From Phycicoccus avicenniae (GTDB lineage Bacteria > Actinomycetota > Actinomycetes > Actinomycetales > Dermatophilaceae), in the NCBI RefSeq assembly GCF_018139485.1, contig NZ_JAGSNF010000019.1, positions 89,253-153,252 of the forward strand: a DNA stretch of 64,000 bases, given 5' to 3'. Shown piece by piece: positions 34,156 through 42,040 of the stretch. A program made the translations under genes and the position numbers. The notes beneath the pieces are model-generated. The model had not been told where the DNA came from. It ran no database searches and saw only the letters and a list, made by a program, of their open reading frames with translations. Position 1 is the stretch's first letter; each line of letters opens with the position of its first letter.

Positions 34156-35739
34156 ATGACGGCCGCTCCAGCCCTTCCCCGGGTCTCCTCGACGCGCATC
34201 TCCCGCTCCCCGCAGCACGAGGCCGCGGTGGCACGCGCCACCGGCCTCATCCTCACCGCCCAGACGCCCGGCAGCGTCTCCTCCGCCGAGCTCGAGGCGA
34301 TGGTCCTCGAGGGCGAGGAGTGCGACTGGCCGGACGTCGTCATGCTCGCCGAGTTCGTCACGGTGCTCGCGTCGCGCTACGACGCCGGCATCGACGGCTG
34401 GGCCCACATGACCCGCCTCCTCGAGCGCGCCCGGTCCTCGGGCGACCCGGTGTGGGAGGCCCTGGCCCTCGCGATGTCGAGCACCGACGCCGTCCCGGAC
34501 CCGCGGCCCGCGCTCGTCCGCGACCGTGACCTCGCCCGCGCCGTCGTCCTGCTCCAGGGCGTCGAGGGCCCGCACGAGATGCTCGCCTCGGCCCACGGCC
34601 AGTGCGCCACCGGGTTCCTCTCCCGCGACCTGTGGGACTTCGCCATCGCCCAGACCGAGGCGGCGAGCGAGTGGCTCGACGCGCCCGACGTCGAGGGGTG
34701 GCGCCGGGCCACGGCCCTCTACAACCGCGCGGAGATCCTGCTCCGCCGGCTCTGCGCGCGGCGTCAGACCGGACCGGACGACGCCCTCGTCGCCGAGGCC
34801 GCCGAGGCCCGGGCCGCCCTGCGCCGGGTGCCGCTCGAGGACCTGCCGCAGAGCTGGCGGATCGACCTGCACACCTTCGAGAACCTCGTCGACGCCATCG
34901 CGGCGCCGGTCGACGAGGCGCCCCGAGAGCCCGCCTGCACCCGCGACGCGGAGTTCGCCGCCTACCTCGACCTCGCGGCCGCCCTCACCGAGGACGACGT
35001 CGTCGAGGCCCGACGGCACGCGGCCGCGGCCGTGCGGATGCTCGACGGCGCCGGCGACCCCGAGCTGCACCTGCTCGCCCTCACCGTCGACGCCGAGCTC
35101 GAGGCCCGCGAGAGCGGCGCCGAGACCGCCGGCCTCCGCCTCGGCCGCGAGCTCGCCCGTGGGCGGGTCCGGACGCGGGAGGCGGCCGCGGAGGCGATGG
35201 CCTCGCTCGTCCAGAACGAGCAGATGGCCGCCGAGCACACCCGCCTGCGGGTCGCCGCGGAGGTCGACGCCCTGACCCAGGTCGCCAACCGGCACGGCTT
35301 CACCCGCCGGGTCGAGGCCTTCGCCGAGGCCGCCGAGCTCGGCTCGCGCGCCGACATGACCCTCGTGCTCGTCGACGTCGACCACTTCAAGGCCGTCAAC
35401 GACACCCACGGCCACGAGGTCGGCGACGAGGTGCTCGAGAAGGTGGCCGCGGCGCTGGTCTCCGAGGTCCGCGACAGCGACGTCGTCGCCCGCTGGGGTG
35501 GCGACGAGTTCATCCTGCTCCTCGACAGCGACGACCTCGCCGGCGCCCGCCGCCGGTGCCTCTCCATCGCCCAGCGCATCCGCAGCGGGGCGTGGCACGA
35601 GACCGCCGAGGGCCTGGCCGTCACGGTGAGCGTCGGCCTCGCCATCGGCAAGGTCACCGACCTCGAGGCGCTGCGCACCTCCGCCGACCGGGCGCTCTAC
35701 CGGGCCAAGCAGGCCGGCCGGGACGGCGTCTCCGTCTGA
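34156..35739 (+). CDS. Diguanylate cyclase (GGDEF) with helical N-terminal region
   Basis: 527 residues. About 350 residues of Ala/Leu/Glu-rich helix, TPR-like in places (for example AIAQTEAASEWLDAPDVEGWRRATALYNRAEIL), precede the catalytic domain from about 365 (DALTQVANRHGFTRR). The active-site loop is WGGDEF (GGDEF at 448-452), intact, and DVDHFKAVNDTHGHEVGDEVL upstream supplies metal and substrate residues. It should make cyclic di-GMP from GTP. No membrane helix, PAS or EAL domain is seen, so it is a cytosolic enzyme perhaps controlled through protein contacts. An RXXD inhibitory site is not evident before the GGDEF loop (sequence is VRDSDVVAR). Confidence 0.92.
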   Translation: MTAAPALPRVSSTRISRSPQHEAAVARATGLILTAQTPGSVSSAELEAMVLEGEECDWPDVVMLAEFVTVLASRYDAGIDGWAHMTRLLERARSSGDPVWEALALAMSSTDAVPDPRPALVRDRDLARAVVLLQGVEGPHEMLASAHGQCATGFLSRDLWDFAIAQTEAASEWLDAPDVEGWRRATALYNRAEILLRRLCARRQTGPDDALVAEAAEARAALRRVPLEDLPQSWRIDLHTFENLVDAIAAPVDEAPREPACTRDAEFAAYLDLAAALTEDDVVEARRHAAAAVRMLDGAGDPELHLLALTVDAELEARESGAETAGLRLGRELARGRVRTREAAAEAMASLVQNEQMAAEHTRLRVAAEVDALTQVANRHGFTRRVEAFAEAAELGSRADMTLVLVDVDHFKAVNDTHGHEVGDEVLEKVAAALVSEVRDSDVVARWGGDEFILLLDSDDLAGARRRCLSIAQRIRSGAWHETAEGLAVTVSVGLAIGKVTDLEALRTSADRALYRAKQAGRDGVSV

Positions 35740-35754
35740 CCGGGGGCCGTCGGG

Positions 35755-36975
35755 TCACGGTCCGTCGACGACCTCGGTGCGCCGCGCCGTGAGGAACGCA
35801 CGCTCGCCCGGGTTCGTCGCGAGCCCCAGCGCCCGGTCGTAGGCCGCCAGCGCCTCGTCCCGCCGTCCGAGCCTGCGCAGCAGGTCGGCGCGGGTCGCGT
35901 GGAACGGGTGGTAGCCGTCGAGGCCGGGCAGGTCGTCGACGAGCGCCAGCCCGGCGGCCGGCCCGTCGACCTCCGCGACGGCGACCGCCCGGTTGAGGGT
36001 GACGACGGGCGTCGGCGTCGCGACGAGCATCCGGTCGTAGAGGGCGACCACCTGTCGCCAGTCGGTGTCCGCCGCGGTCGCGGCGTCCGTGTGCACCGCG
36101 TTCACGGCCGCGACGAGCTGGTGGTGCCCGGGACGGTTCCGCCGCAGGCACTCACGGACGAGGGCGTGCCCCTCCGCGACGAGCGCGGCATCCCACAGCG
36201 ACCGGTCCTGCTCGGCGAGGGGGACCAGCCTGCCACCGTCGAACCGCGCCGCCCGCCGGGCCTCGGTGAGGAGCATGAGGGCGAGCAGGCCGGCGACCTC
36301 GGGCTCGTCCGGCATGAGCGTCCGCAGCAGGCGGCCGAGCCGGATCGCCTCGCCGGTGAGGTCCGCCCGGACCTCCTCCGCGCCGTCACCGGGCAGGTGG
36401 CCCTCGGTGAAGACGAGGTAGACGACCGCGAGAACGGCCGGGAGCCGGTCCGGCAGCTCGGCGTCCGACGGCACCCGGTACGGGATGCGGGCCGCGGCGA
36501 TCTTCCGCTTGGCGCGGGTGATCCGCTGCGCCATCGTCCGCTCCTCGACGAGGAAGGCGCGAGCGACCTCGGGGACGGTGAGCCCGCCGAGCAGCCGGAG
36601 CGTGAGCGCCACCCGGGCCTCCGGCGCGAGCGCGGGGTGGCAGCACGTGAAGAGCAGACGCAGCCGGTCGTCGACGACCGACGACGGCGGCCCGGGGGTG
36701 TCGTGCGACGCGTCGTGGAGCACGTGGGCCTCCTCGTGCCGGGCCTGTCGCGTGGACTCGCGGCGCAGCCGGTCGAGGGCCTTATTGCGTGCGACGACGG
36801 TGAGCCATCCCCCGGGGTTGGGCGGGGTGCCCTCCTCCGGCCAGCGACGGACCGCCTCGACGAAGGCCTCCTGGGTGCACTCCTCCGCGAGGTCGAGGTC
36901 CCCGAACCGGCCGGCCAGCGCCGCGACGACGCGTCCGAACTCGGCCCGGTGGACCTCCTCGACCGTCGGGGTCAC
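35755..36975 (-). CDS. ECF42-type sigma factor with C-terminal DUF6596/TPR extension
   Basis: 406 residues. Sigma regions 2 (about 8-75, with ECTQEAFVEAVRRWP and NPGGWLTVVARNKALDRLR) and 4 (about 110-165, TFCCHPALAPEARVALTLRLLGGLTV then EVARAFLVEERTMAQRITRAKRKI) are followed by a ~240-residue helical extension (from LPAVLAVVYLVFTEGH) that defines DUF6596 and ends in TPR-like helices. This is the layout of ECF42 sigma factors, which lack anti-sigma factors and are linked to DGPF proteins. Its GTG lies inside the last codons of the YCII/DGPF gene, so they are coupled. Confidence 0.9.
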   Translation of the reverse strand: MTPTVEEVHRAEFGRVVAALAGRFGDLDLAEECTQEAFVEAVRRWPEEGTPPNPGGWLTVVARNKALDRLRRESTRQARHEEAHVLHDASHDTPGPPSSVVDDRLRLLFTCCHPALAPEARVALTLRLLGGLTVPEVARAFLVEERTMAQRITRAKRKIAAARIPYRVPSDAELPDRLPAVLAVVYLVFTEGHLPGDGAEEVRADLTGEAIRLGRLLRTLMPDEPEVAGLLALMLLTEARRAARFDGGRLVPLAEQDRSLWDAALVAEGHALVRECLRRNRPGHHQLVAAVNAVHTDAATAADTDWRQVVALYDRMLVATPTPVVTLNRAVAVAEVDGPAAGLALVDDLPGLDGYHPFHATRADLLRRLGRRDEALAAYDRALGLATNPGERAFLTARRTEVVDGP

Positions 36976-37322
36976 TCGCCCTGGAAGGGGCGGACCTCCA
37001 CCCGGCCCCGGCACGCCTTCGACCCGCGGGCGGCCAGCGCCAGAGCGGCGTCGAGGTCGGGGGCCTCGACCACCCAGAACCCGCCGATCTGCTCCTTGGC
37101 CTCGCTGAACGGCCCGTCGGTCATGACGACGTCGGCGCCGGTGCCGTCGACGACGGTCGCGGTCGACGGCGGGTGCAGGCCGCCGGCGAAGACCCAGTGG
37201 CCCTCGGCCTGGAGCTCGTCGTTGAAGCGTCCGGTGTCGGCGAAGGCCTGCTGCATCTCCTCCTCGCTCGCGTAGACCTCGTCGTCGTTCTCGTGCCACA
37301 CGGACATCAGGTACTGGGTCAT
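36972..37322 (-). CDS. YCII-related (DGPF) domain protein
   Basis: 116 residues with a single DGPF/YCII fold: MTQYLMSVWHEND opening, FADTGRFNDELQAEGHWVFAGGLHPP, then MTDGPFSEAKEQIGGFWVVEA with the DGPF motif, and a C-terminal PF tail. Function unknown; such proteins are the usual partners and likely targets of ECF42 sigma factors. A GGAGGAT ribosome site precedes the ATG at 37320-37322. The upstream region has a possible ECF42-type promoter. The stop overlaps the sigma gene start by 4 bp. Confidence 0.9.
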   Translation of the reverse strand: MTQYLMSVWHENDDEVYASEEEMQQAFADTGRFNDELQAEGHWVFAGGLHPPSTATVVDGTGADVVMTDGPFSEAKEQIGGFWVVEAPDLDAALALAARGSKACRGRVEVRPFQGE

Positions 37323-37378
37323 GGCGGGATCCTCCCGGGTCGTGGGGTCCGACGCCAGTGCCGGTCCCTCACCCCCTC

Positions 37379-37405
37379 GACGAACGGGAGAGGGGGGATG
37401 CGACA
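37379..37405 (-). promoter_or_regulatory. Possible ECF42-type promoter before the DGPF gene
   Basis: On the minus strand TGTCGC (37405-37400) is followed after 17 bases by CGTC (37382-37379), close to the reported ECF42 pattern of TGTCGA with CGA/TC. It lies about 57 bp upstream of the DGPF start. If real, the sigma factor drives its own operon. Confidence 0.4.
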
Positions 37406-37445
37406 CCCCGGCCGAGAAAATCTCCCCGGGAACCCTCTGCGAGGC

Positions 37446-37703
37446 TCAGCCGGTGGTCGCGGCGAGCTCGATCTCGGCGCAGACCTCGTCGAGCGAGGTG
37501 TACACCCGCGTCCGGGACAGGCGGGAGAGCCGGCAGGCCAGGCGCGAGGGCTCGCCGCGCGAGAGGCAGGCCGCGATGAGGTCGTCCTGGAGCGTGGGGA
37601 AGGGATGGTCCGCGAGTGCGCGTCGCAGGTCCGTCAGGTCGTCCGCGAGCCGGGGGTCGGCGTCGTCCGCCGCCATCCCCTCGACATGCCCCACCGTCGT
37701 CAT
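37446..37703 (-). CDS. Small DUF2795-like protein
   Basis: 85 residues. After a variable N-terminus the segment DDLTDLRRALADHPFPTLQDDLIAACLSRGEP and the ending SRLSRTRVYTSLDEVCAEIEL match the usual DUF2795 pattern (hydrophobic ordered helices, then L-x-x-L-x-x-x-x-Y-x-S-x-x-E-V). Function unknown; related small proteins are frequent in actinobacteria. Divergent from the SigB/F-type sigma gene across a 224-bp gap that carries direct repeats. Confidence 0.65.
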   Translation of the reverse strand: MTTVGHVEGMAADDADPRLADDLTDLRRALADHPFPTLQDDLIAACLSRGEPSRLACRLSRLSRTRVYTSLDEVCAEIELAATTG

Positions 37704-37767
37704 CCGGACCTCCCTGTCCGTCGCGCCCGCAGGTCGTGCGGGCCCTCTCGACACTACCCCGTGGCGC

Positions 37768-37806
37768 CGACCGGCAAACCCGACCGGGCGAACCCGACCG
37801 GAACCG
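37768..37806. repeat. Three iteron-like direct repeats upstream of the sigma gene
   Basis: CGACCGG followed by an A-rich step and CC occurs three times at 37768, 37781 and 37795 (period 13-14 bp), as CGACCGGCAAACC, CGACCGGGCGAACC and CGACCGGAACC. Position between divergent starts suggests a regulator binding array; a promoter region is likely here too. Confidence 0.5.
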
Positions 37807-37927
37807 TCGGTCGCTCGCGCTCGCCACACCCGCCCCCGACCGGTACGGTCGAGGAGGACGGCCCCGTTCCCCGGGGCCCCGGTGGTCGAGCAGCGTGCCA
37901 CCGGTCCACGACGGACCGGAGGTGGCG

Positions 37928-38695
37928 ATGACCCAGACCCAGACCGACGACGACCTGTCGACCGAGGACCTGCTCCTCGACCTGAGCGGCACCGAGGACC
38001 CGGACGACCGGGCGCGGCTCGTGTCGGCCGTCGTCTCCCGCACGCTGCCGCTCGCCGACCAGATCGCGGGCTCGTACTTCCGCCGCGGGCTGGAGCGGGA
38101 CGATCTGCTCCAGGTGGCCCGGGCCGCCCTCGTCGCCGCCGTCCACCGCTACCGTCCCGACGCCGGTCACGGCTTCGCGGCGTTCGCCGTCCCGACGATC
38201 CGCGGCGAGCTGCGGCGCCACTTCCGCGACAGCGGATGGGTCGTTCGTCCCCCCCGCGGCCTCCAGGAGCTGCGGGCCGAGGTGACGCGCGCCGACGAGG
38301 ACCTGCGCCACCACCTGGGCCGGGACGCCTCCCCCGACGAGGTCGCCGAGGCGCTGGGACGCACCGTCGACGAGGTGCGCGACGCCATGGCCTGCGCGTC
38401 GGCCTTCACGCCGTCCTCGCTCGACGCCCCGACGGCCTGGGGCGGCAGCCTGGGTGACCTGCTCCCGGACGCCCACGACGAGGCCGACCTCGTCGCGACC
38501 CGGGCCGCGGTCCGCGCGGAGATCGCCCGGCTCGGCCCGCGCGACCGCCGGATCCTCGTCCTGCGCTTCGTCGAGGAGCGCTCCCAGCGCGAGATCGGCG
38601 AGGACATCGGCGTGAGCCAGATGCAGGTGTCCCGCCTCCTCGCCGCCCTGCTCGACCGGCTGCGCGACGGTCTCGGTCACGTCACGGCCGCCTGA
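37928..38695 (+). CDS. SigB/SigF/SigG-family RNA polymerase sigma factor
   Basis: 255 residues with regions 2, 3 and 4 of the general-stress sigma subfamily: PLADQIAGSYFRRGLERDDLLQVARAALVAAVHRYRPD (region 2, about 43-80), FAVPTIRGELRRHFRDSGWVVRPPRGLQEL (region 2.4-3.0), GRDASPDEVAEALG (region 3) and LGPRDRRILVLRFVEERSQREIGEDIGVSQMQVSRLLAALLDRL (region 4, helix-turn-helix). Such factors are normally held by an RsbW-type anti-sigma, but none is adjacent; the HATPase at 14409 is one candidate. ATG preceded by GGAGGTGG. Confidence 0.93.
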   Translation: MTQTQTDDDLSTEDLLLDLSGTEDPDDRARLVSAVVSRTLPLADQIAGSYFRRGLERDDLLQVARAALVAAVHRYRPDAGHGFAAFAVPTIRGELRRHFRDSGWVVRPPRGLQELRAEVTRADEDLRHHLGRDASPDEVAEALGRTVDEVRDAMACASAFTPSSLDAPTAWGGSLGDLLPDAHDEADLVATRAAVRAEIARLGPRDRRILVLRFVEERSQREIGEDIGVSQMQVSRLLAALLDRLRDGLGHVTAA

Positions 38696-38746
38696 CCGGC
38701 CGCCGAGCGGCACCTCGGGGGGCCTCCCGGCGGGTACGGTCTCGGC

Positions 38747-40099
38747 ATGCGTGTCCTCGGTCGGCTGCTCCTCGTGCTGCTCGTCGTCGCCGTCGCCGGC
38801 GGGGTGTACGTCTACCGGCAGCAGAGCCCCCTCCTCCACACGGGCACCGGGTACGCGGCGCACAACGCGTGCGCGGTGACGCTGCTCGCGGGGCGCGAGG
38901 ACCCCGACACCGACCTGCCGCCCAACCCCCTCGTCCCGTACCTCACCGGCTACGTCAACGAGGCCGGCCGCTCGTCGACCTCGGCGGTGGCGTGGCTCCT
39001 CGCCGAGCAGCAGGCCTGGTACGAGCCCGGCTACGGCTGCACCGTCGCCGAGGAGCGCCCGGCCGACCCCGGCCGCGCCACCGAGGTGTCGGGGGACCCG
39101 AACCCCTTCTCGGACGCCCCCTCCCCGGAGCCGACCGGCGGGCTGAGCGACGCCCTCGGCCTGGCCTTCGGGGACGACCTCGACGAGGAGGACCGGGAGC
39201 GGCTCGGCACCCGCGCGGTCGTCGTCCTGCGGGGCGGGGACCTCGTCGCCGAGCGGTACGCCGAGGGGTTCGACGCCCAGCGCCGCCAGCTCGGGTGGTC
39301 GATGGCCAAGAGCGCCACGAACCTGCTCGTCGGGAGGTACGTCCAGGAGCGCGGGCTCTCGATCGAGGAGAGCGGCCTGCGCCCGGAGTGGACCGACGAG
39401 CGCGCCGACATCACCGTCGACCAGCTGCTGCGGATGACGAGCGGGCTGTCCTGGGACGAGACCTACGCCCTCGGCACCCCCATCACGCAGATGCTCTACG
39501 CGGAGCCGGACATGGCGGCGTACGCGGCGTCCCGGCCGCTGGCGCACCAGCCCGGCACCTACCAGCAGTACTCCAGCGGGTCGACGAACATCGCGTGCTC
39601 CTGGCTCACCGCCCAGGCAGACGTGCCGGACACCGACTTCCCGCGCCGCGCCCTCTTCGCCCCGCTCGGGCTGTCCTCGGCCGTGTGGGAGCCGGACGCC
39701 GCGGGCCGGCCGGTCTGCTCCTCCTACCTGTGGGCGAGCCCCCGGGACTGGGCGGCCCTCGGCCAGCTCGCCCTGCAGGACGGCGTGTGGGGCGAGCGGC
39801 GGCTGCTGCCCGAGGGCTGGATGACCCGGTCGACGACCCTCACCTCGGTCGCCGAGAGCGAGGACCCGAACTACGCCGCGGGCTGGTGGGTCAACGAGCT
39901 GCCGGACGGCTCGCTCGTGAACCCGGACCTGCCGGCCGACGCGTACTGGGCGAGCGGCCACGACGGCCAGCGGCTCTACGTCGTCCCGTCGGAGGACCTC
40001 GTCGTGCTCCGACTCGGGTTCTCGCCCGAGGTGGACGCCGAGGACCTGCGGACCGACGGGCTGGTCCGCGACCTCGTCACCCTCGGCGCCGCGGGCTGA
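38747..40099 (+). CDS. Beta-lactamase-family serine hydrolase, exported
   Basis: 450 residues. An N-terminal hydrophobic segment (5-23) anchors or exports the protein. The penicilloyl-serine transferase signatures are present: SMAK at 185-188 (SxxK), YSSG at 275-278 in place of YxN, and GHDGQ at 404-408 (HxG). Such class C-like hydrolases include esterases, D-aminopeptidases and DD-peptidases; this does not imply antibiotic resistance. The long loop before SMAK (about 85-165) contains a Pro/Asp-rich stretch. Its ATG is 51 bp after the sigma gene; it may be a target of that factor. Confidence 0.88.
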   Translation: MRVLGRLLLVLLVVAVAGGVYVYRQQSPLLHTGTGYAAHNACAVTLLAGREDPDTDLPPNPLVPYLTGYVNEAGRSSTSAVAWLLAEQQAWYEPGYGCTVAEERPADPGRATEVSGDPNPFSDAPSPEPTGGLSDALGLAFGDDLDEEDRERLGTRAVVVLRGGDLVAERYAEGFDAQRRQLGWSMAKSATNLLVGRYVQERGLSIEESGLRPEWTDERADITVDQLLRMTSGLSWDETYALGTPITQMLYAEPDMAAYAASRPLAHQPGTYQQYSSGSTNIACSWLTAQADVPDTDFPRRALFAPLGLSSAVWEPDAAGRPVCSSYLWASPRDWAALGQLALQDGVWGERRLLPEGWMTRSTTLTSVAESEDPNYAAGWWVNELPDGSLVNPDLPADAYWASGHDGQRLYVVPSEDLVVLRLGFSPEVDAEDLRTDGLVRDLVTLGAAG

Positions 40100-40121
40100 C
40101 CACCCGCGGCGCCGCGCGGCG

Positions 40122-40796
40122 TCAGTAGGCGGTCGTCACCGTGACGGGGCCGTCGGGGTCGACGTCGCCGAACACGGGGACGCACGAGACGTCGCTCGAG
40201 CCGCCGCCGTCCGGCGGGACCGCCGTGCAGACGGTCTCGGCGGAGGCGTCCTCGCCGAACCCCATCGTGAAGAGCAGCGGCAGCGACTGGCTCTCGTCGA
40301 ACTCGGCGGTCATGCCCTCGACGTTCTGGCCGATGCCGGCGCCGGTGTCCTCGAGCGTCCAGCCGTCGGACACGCTCGCACCCCCGACGTCGAAGCCCTC
40401 GCCGACGACGATGACGATCGTCTCGCCCTGCCCCTCGGGGATGTCGGTCGGGAGGTTGCCGATCGACTCCTGGACGTCCTGCACGGACTGGTTCACGGTG
40501 CGGCCGAACCACACGACCGCGGCGACGGCGAGGACCGCGAGGACGAGGACGACCACGAGCCCGGTGATGAGGCAGCCCTTGAGGCCCTTGCTCATCCCCT
40601 GCTTCGGCGGCGGCTGCTGGCCGTAGCCACCCTGGCCGTAGGACTGCTGTCCGTAGGGGTCCTGGCCGTACTGGGTGGACGTCTCGTAGGTGCTCGTGGG
40701 CTGCTCGGTGTCGCGGAAGTGCTCCGTCCACTGCTGGCCGTCCCACCACCGGTCGCGGCCGTCGGGCTGCGGGTGCCATCCGGGGGGTGCGCTCAT
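40122..40796 (-). CDS. DUF2510 membrane-anchored protein
   Basis: 224 residues. The N-terminal DUF2510 motif PGWHPQPDGRDRWWDGQQWTEH (residues 4-25, written with its three key Trp) is followed by a Gln/Gly/Tyr-rich spacer with YGQ repeats, one membrane helix (about 74-96) and an exported domain of ~125 residues rich in Asp, Gly and Thr. The exported part has two cysteines that may pair. Function unknown. Ends 22 bp from the convergent serine hydrolase gene. Confidence 0.8.
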   Translation of the reverse strand: MSAPPGWHPQPDGRDRWWDGQQWTEHFRDTEQPTSTYETSTQYGQDPYGQQSYGQGGYGQQPPPKQGMSKGLKGCLITGLVVVLVLAVLAVAAVVWFGRTVNQSVQDVQESIGNLPTDIPEGQGETIVIVVGEGFDVGGASVSDGWTLEDTGAGIGQNVEGMTAEFDESQSLPLLFTMGFGEDASAETVCTAVPPDGGGSSDVSCVPVFGDVDPDGPVTVTTAY

Positions 40797-40901
40797 CGCC
40801 GATCTCCTCCCCGCACGCTCGTCGGTCGAGGTGCGTGGACCCAGGCTATGCCCGGGCCGTCGGGCGCCGCCGTCGACGCGGCCCGTCCACCCTCGTGTGA
40901 C

Positions 40902-40939
40902 ATGCCGGATAATACCCCCTAGGGTATATTGTCCGGCAT
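40902..40939. promoter_or_regulatory. Nested palindromic CsoR/CstR-like operator before tauE
   Basis: Inner palindrome ATACCC-CCTA-GGGTAT (40912-40927) is of the type bound by CsoR/CstR/RcnR repressors. It is enclosed by outer arms ATGCCGGA (40902-40909) and TCCGGCAT (40932-40939), all AT-richer than its surroundings. TATATT (40925-40930) overlaps it and could be the -10, so binding would block transcription of the leader ORF and tauE. CstR senses persulfides and CsoR senses copper; the linked TauE favours the sulfur version. The regulator gene is not in the window. Confidence 0.75.
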
Positions 40940-40960
40940 CGACGACGGAGGAGCCTCCCC

Positions 40961-41029
40961 ATGACCAGCCGCACCCAGCCCGAGGATCTCGGCGCCGAGG
41001 TCCTCGCCGGCCTCCGGGAGGCCCGATGA
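40961..41029 (+). CDS. 22-residue leader peptide coupled to tauE
   Basis: A 22-codon ORF (MTSRTQPEDLGAEVLAGLREAR) with a strong GGAGGAG ribosome site and an ATG at 40961; its stop overlaps the start of tauE (ATGA). It follows the operator directly. The peptide has no recognised family; it may be a leader that opens the tauE ribosome site, or a relic of a longer regulator gene. Confidence 0.5.
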   Translation: MTSRTQPEDLGAEVLAGLREAR

Positions 41030-41901
41030 CCACGGTCGCGCCGCACGTGCTCTGGCTGACGCTGGTCCTCGCGGTCCTCGTCGGCGTCTCGCTCGGGCTG
41101 CTCGGCGGCGGCGGGTCGATCCTCACCGTCCCGCTGCTCGTCTACGTCACCGGCCTCGAGGCCAAGGAGGCCATCGCGACCTCGCTCGTCGTCGTCGGCG
41201 TGACCTCGGCGGCCGGCATGCTGGGGCACGCGCGGGAGCATCGCGTGCGATGGCGCACCGGGCTGCTCTTCGGCCTCGCCGGTCTCGCCGGCGCCTTCCT
41301 CGGCGGCCTGCTCGGGGGCCGGCTCCCGGGGACGGTCCTCCTGGTCGCGTTCGCGGCGATGATGCTCGTCACGGCCGTCGCGATGCTGCGCGGGCGGCGC
41401 GAGGTCACTCCGCGCACCGGCGACGTGCCGGTCCTGCACGTCGTCGGCGAAGGGCTCGTCGTGGGCGTCGTCACCGGGCTCGTCGGGGCGGGCGGGGGCT
41501 TCCTCGTCGTGCCCGCCCTCGTCCTGCTCGGCGGGCTGCCGATGGGCGTGGCGGTCGGGACCTCGCTGCTCGTCATCGCGATGAAGTCCTTCGGCGGGGT
41601 CGCCGGGTACCTGGGGAGCGTCCAGCCGGACTGGGTGCTCGTCGCCGGCGTCACGGTCGCGGCCGTGCTCGGTGGTCTCGTCGGCGGACGTCTCGTCGGC
41701 CGGGTGCCCGAGGACGGGCTGCGCCGGGGGTTCGGCTGGTTCGTCCTCGTCATGGGGGTGGTCGTCCTCGGCCAGGAGCTGCCGTCCGGGGCCGCCGTCC
41801 CGGCCCTGGCCGCCGTCGGCACCGCGGGTGTCGCCGCGGCCGTGTGCTGGCGGCTCGTCGCGGGCTGTCCGCTGCGCCGGCTGCTGGACGCCGGAGGCTG
41901 A
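41026..41901 (+). CDS. TauE/SafE-family sulfite or organosulfur exporter
   Basis: 291 residues with eight or nine membrane helices. GVSLGLLGGGGSILTVPLLVYVTGLEAKEAIATSLVVVG at the start and VTGLVGAGGGFLVVPALVLLGGLPMGVAVGTSLLVIAMKSFGG in the second half are the duplicated TauE signatures. It probably exports sulfite or small sulfur compounds. Expression is likely controlled by the CsoR/CstR-like operator, and translation is coupled to the leader ORF. No rhodanese, Sqr or CstB gene follows. A tandem GC repeat lies just downstream. Confidence 0.88.
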   Translation: MTTVAPHVLWLTLVLAVLVGVSLGLLGGGGSILTVPLLVYVTGLEAKEAIATSLVVVGVTSAAGMLGHAREHRVRWRTGLLFGLAGLAGAFLGGLLGGRLPGTVLLVAFAAMMLVTAVAMLRGRREVTPRTGDVPVLHVVGEGLVVGVVTGLVGAGGGFLVVPALVLLGGLPMGVAVGTSLLVIAMKSFGGVAGYLGSVQPDWVLVAGVTVAAVLGGLVGGRLVGRVPEDGLRRGFGWFVLVMGVVVLGQELPSGAAVPALAAVGTAGVAAAVCWRLVAGCPLRRLLDAGG

Positions 41902-41918
41902 GCCGGCCGCCCCGGAGC

Positions 41919-41974
41919 CGGACGGCGGCCCCGGGGGCCGGCGGCGGCCCCGGGGGCGGACGGCGGCCCCGGGG
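41919..41974. repeat. Three tandem GC-rich repeat units after tauE
   Basis: CGG(A/C)(C/G)GGCGGCCCCGGGG-type units at 41919-41938, 41939-41956 and 41957-41974, each also containing a small GGCCCCGGGGCC palindrome. It may end tauE transcription by multiple overlapping hairpins, or be a copy-number-variable tract. Confidence 0.6.
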
Positions 41975-42040
41975 CGGACAGCGCGGGACGGATCCTGCGA
42001 CCGTCGTCCCACGGACGGACCCCGTGGGTGAGACTGCGGT

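Noticed and set aside
38747..40099. Serine hydrolase as a beta-lactamase resistance gene
   Set aside because: Has SxxK/YxS/HxG pattern of the wide class C-like family; nothing shows a true beta-lactamase.
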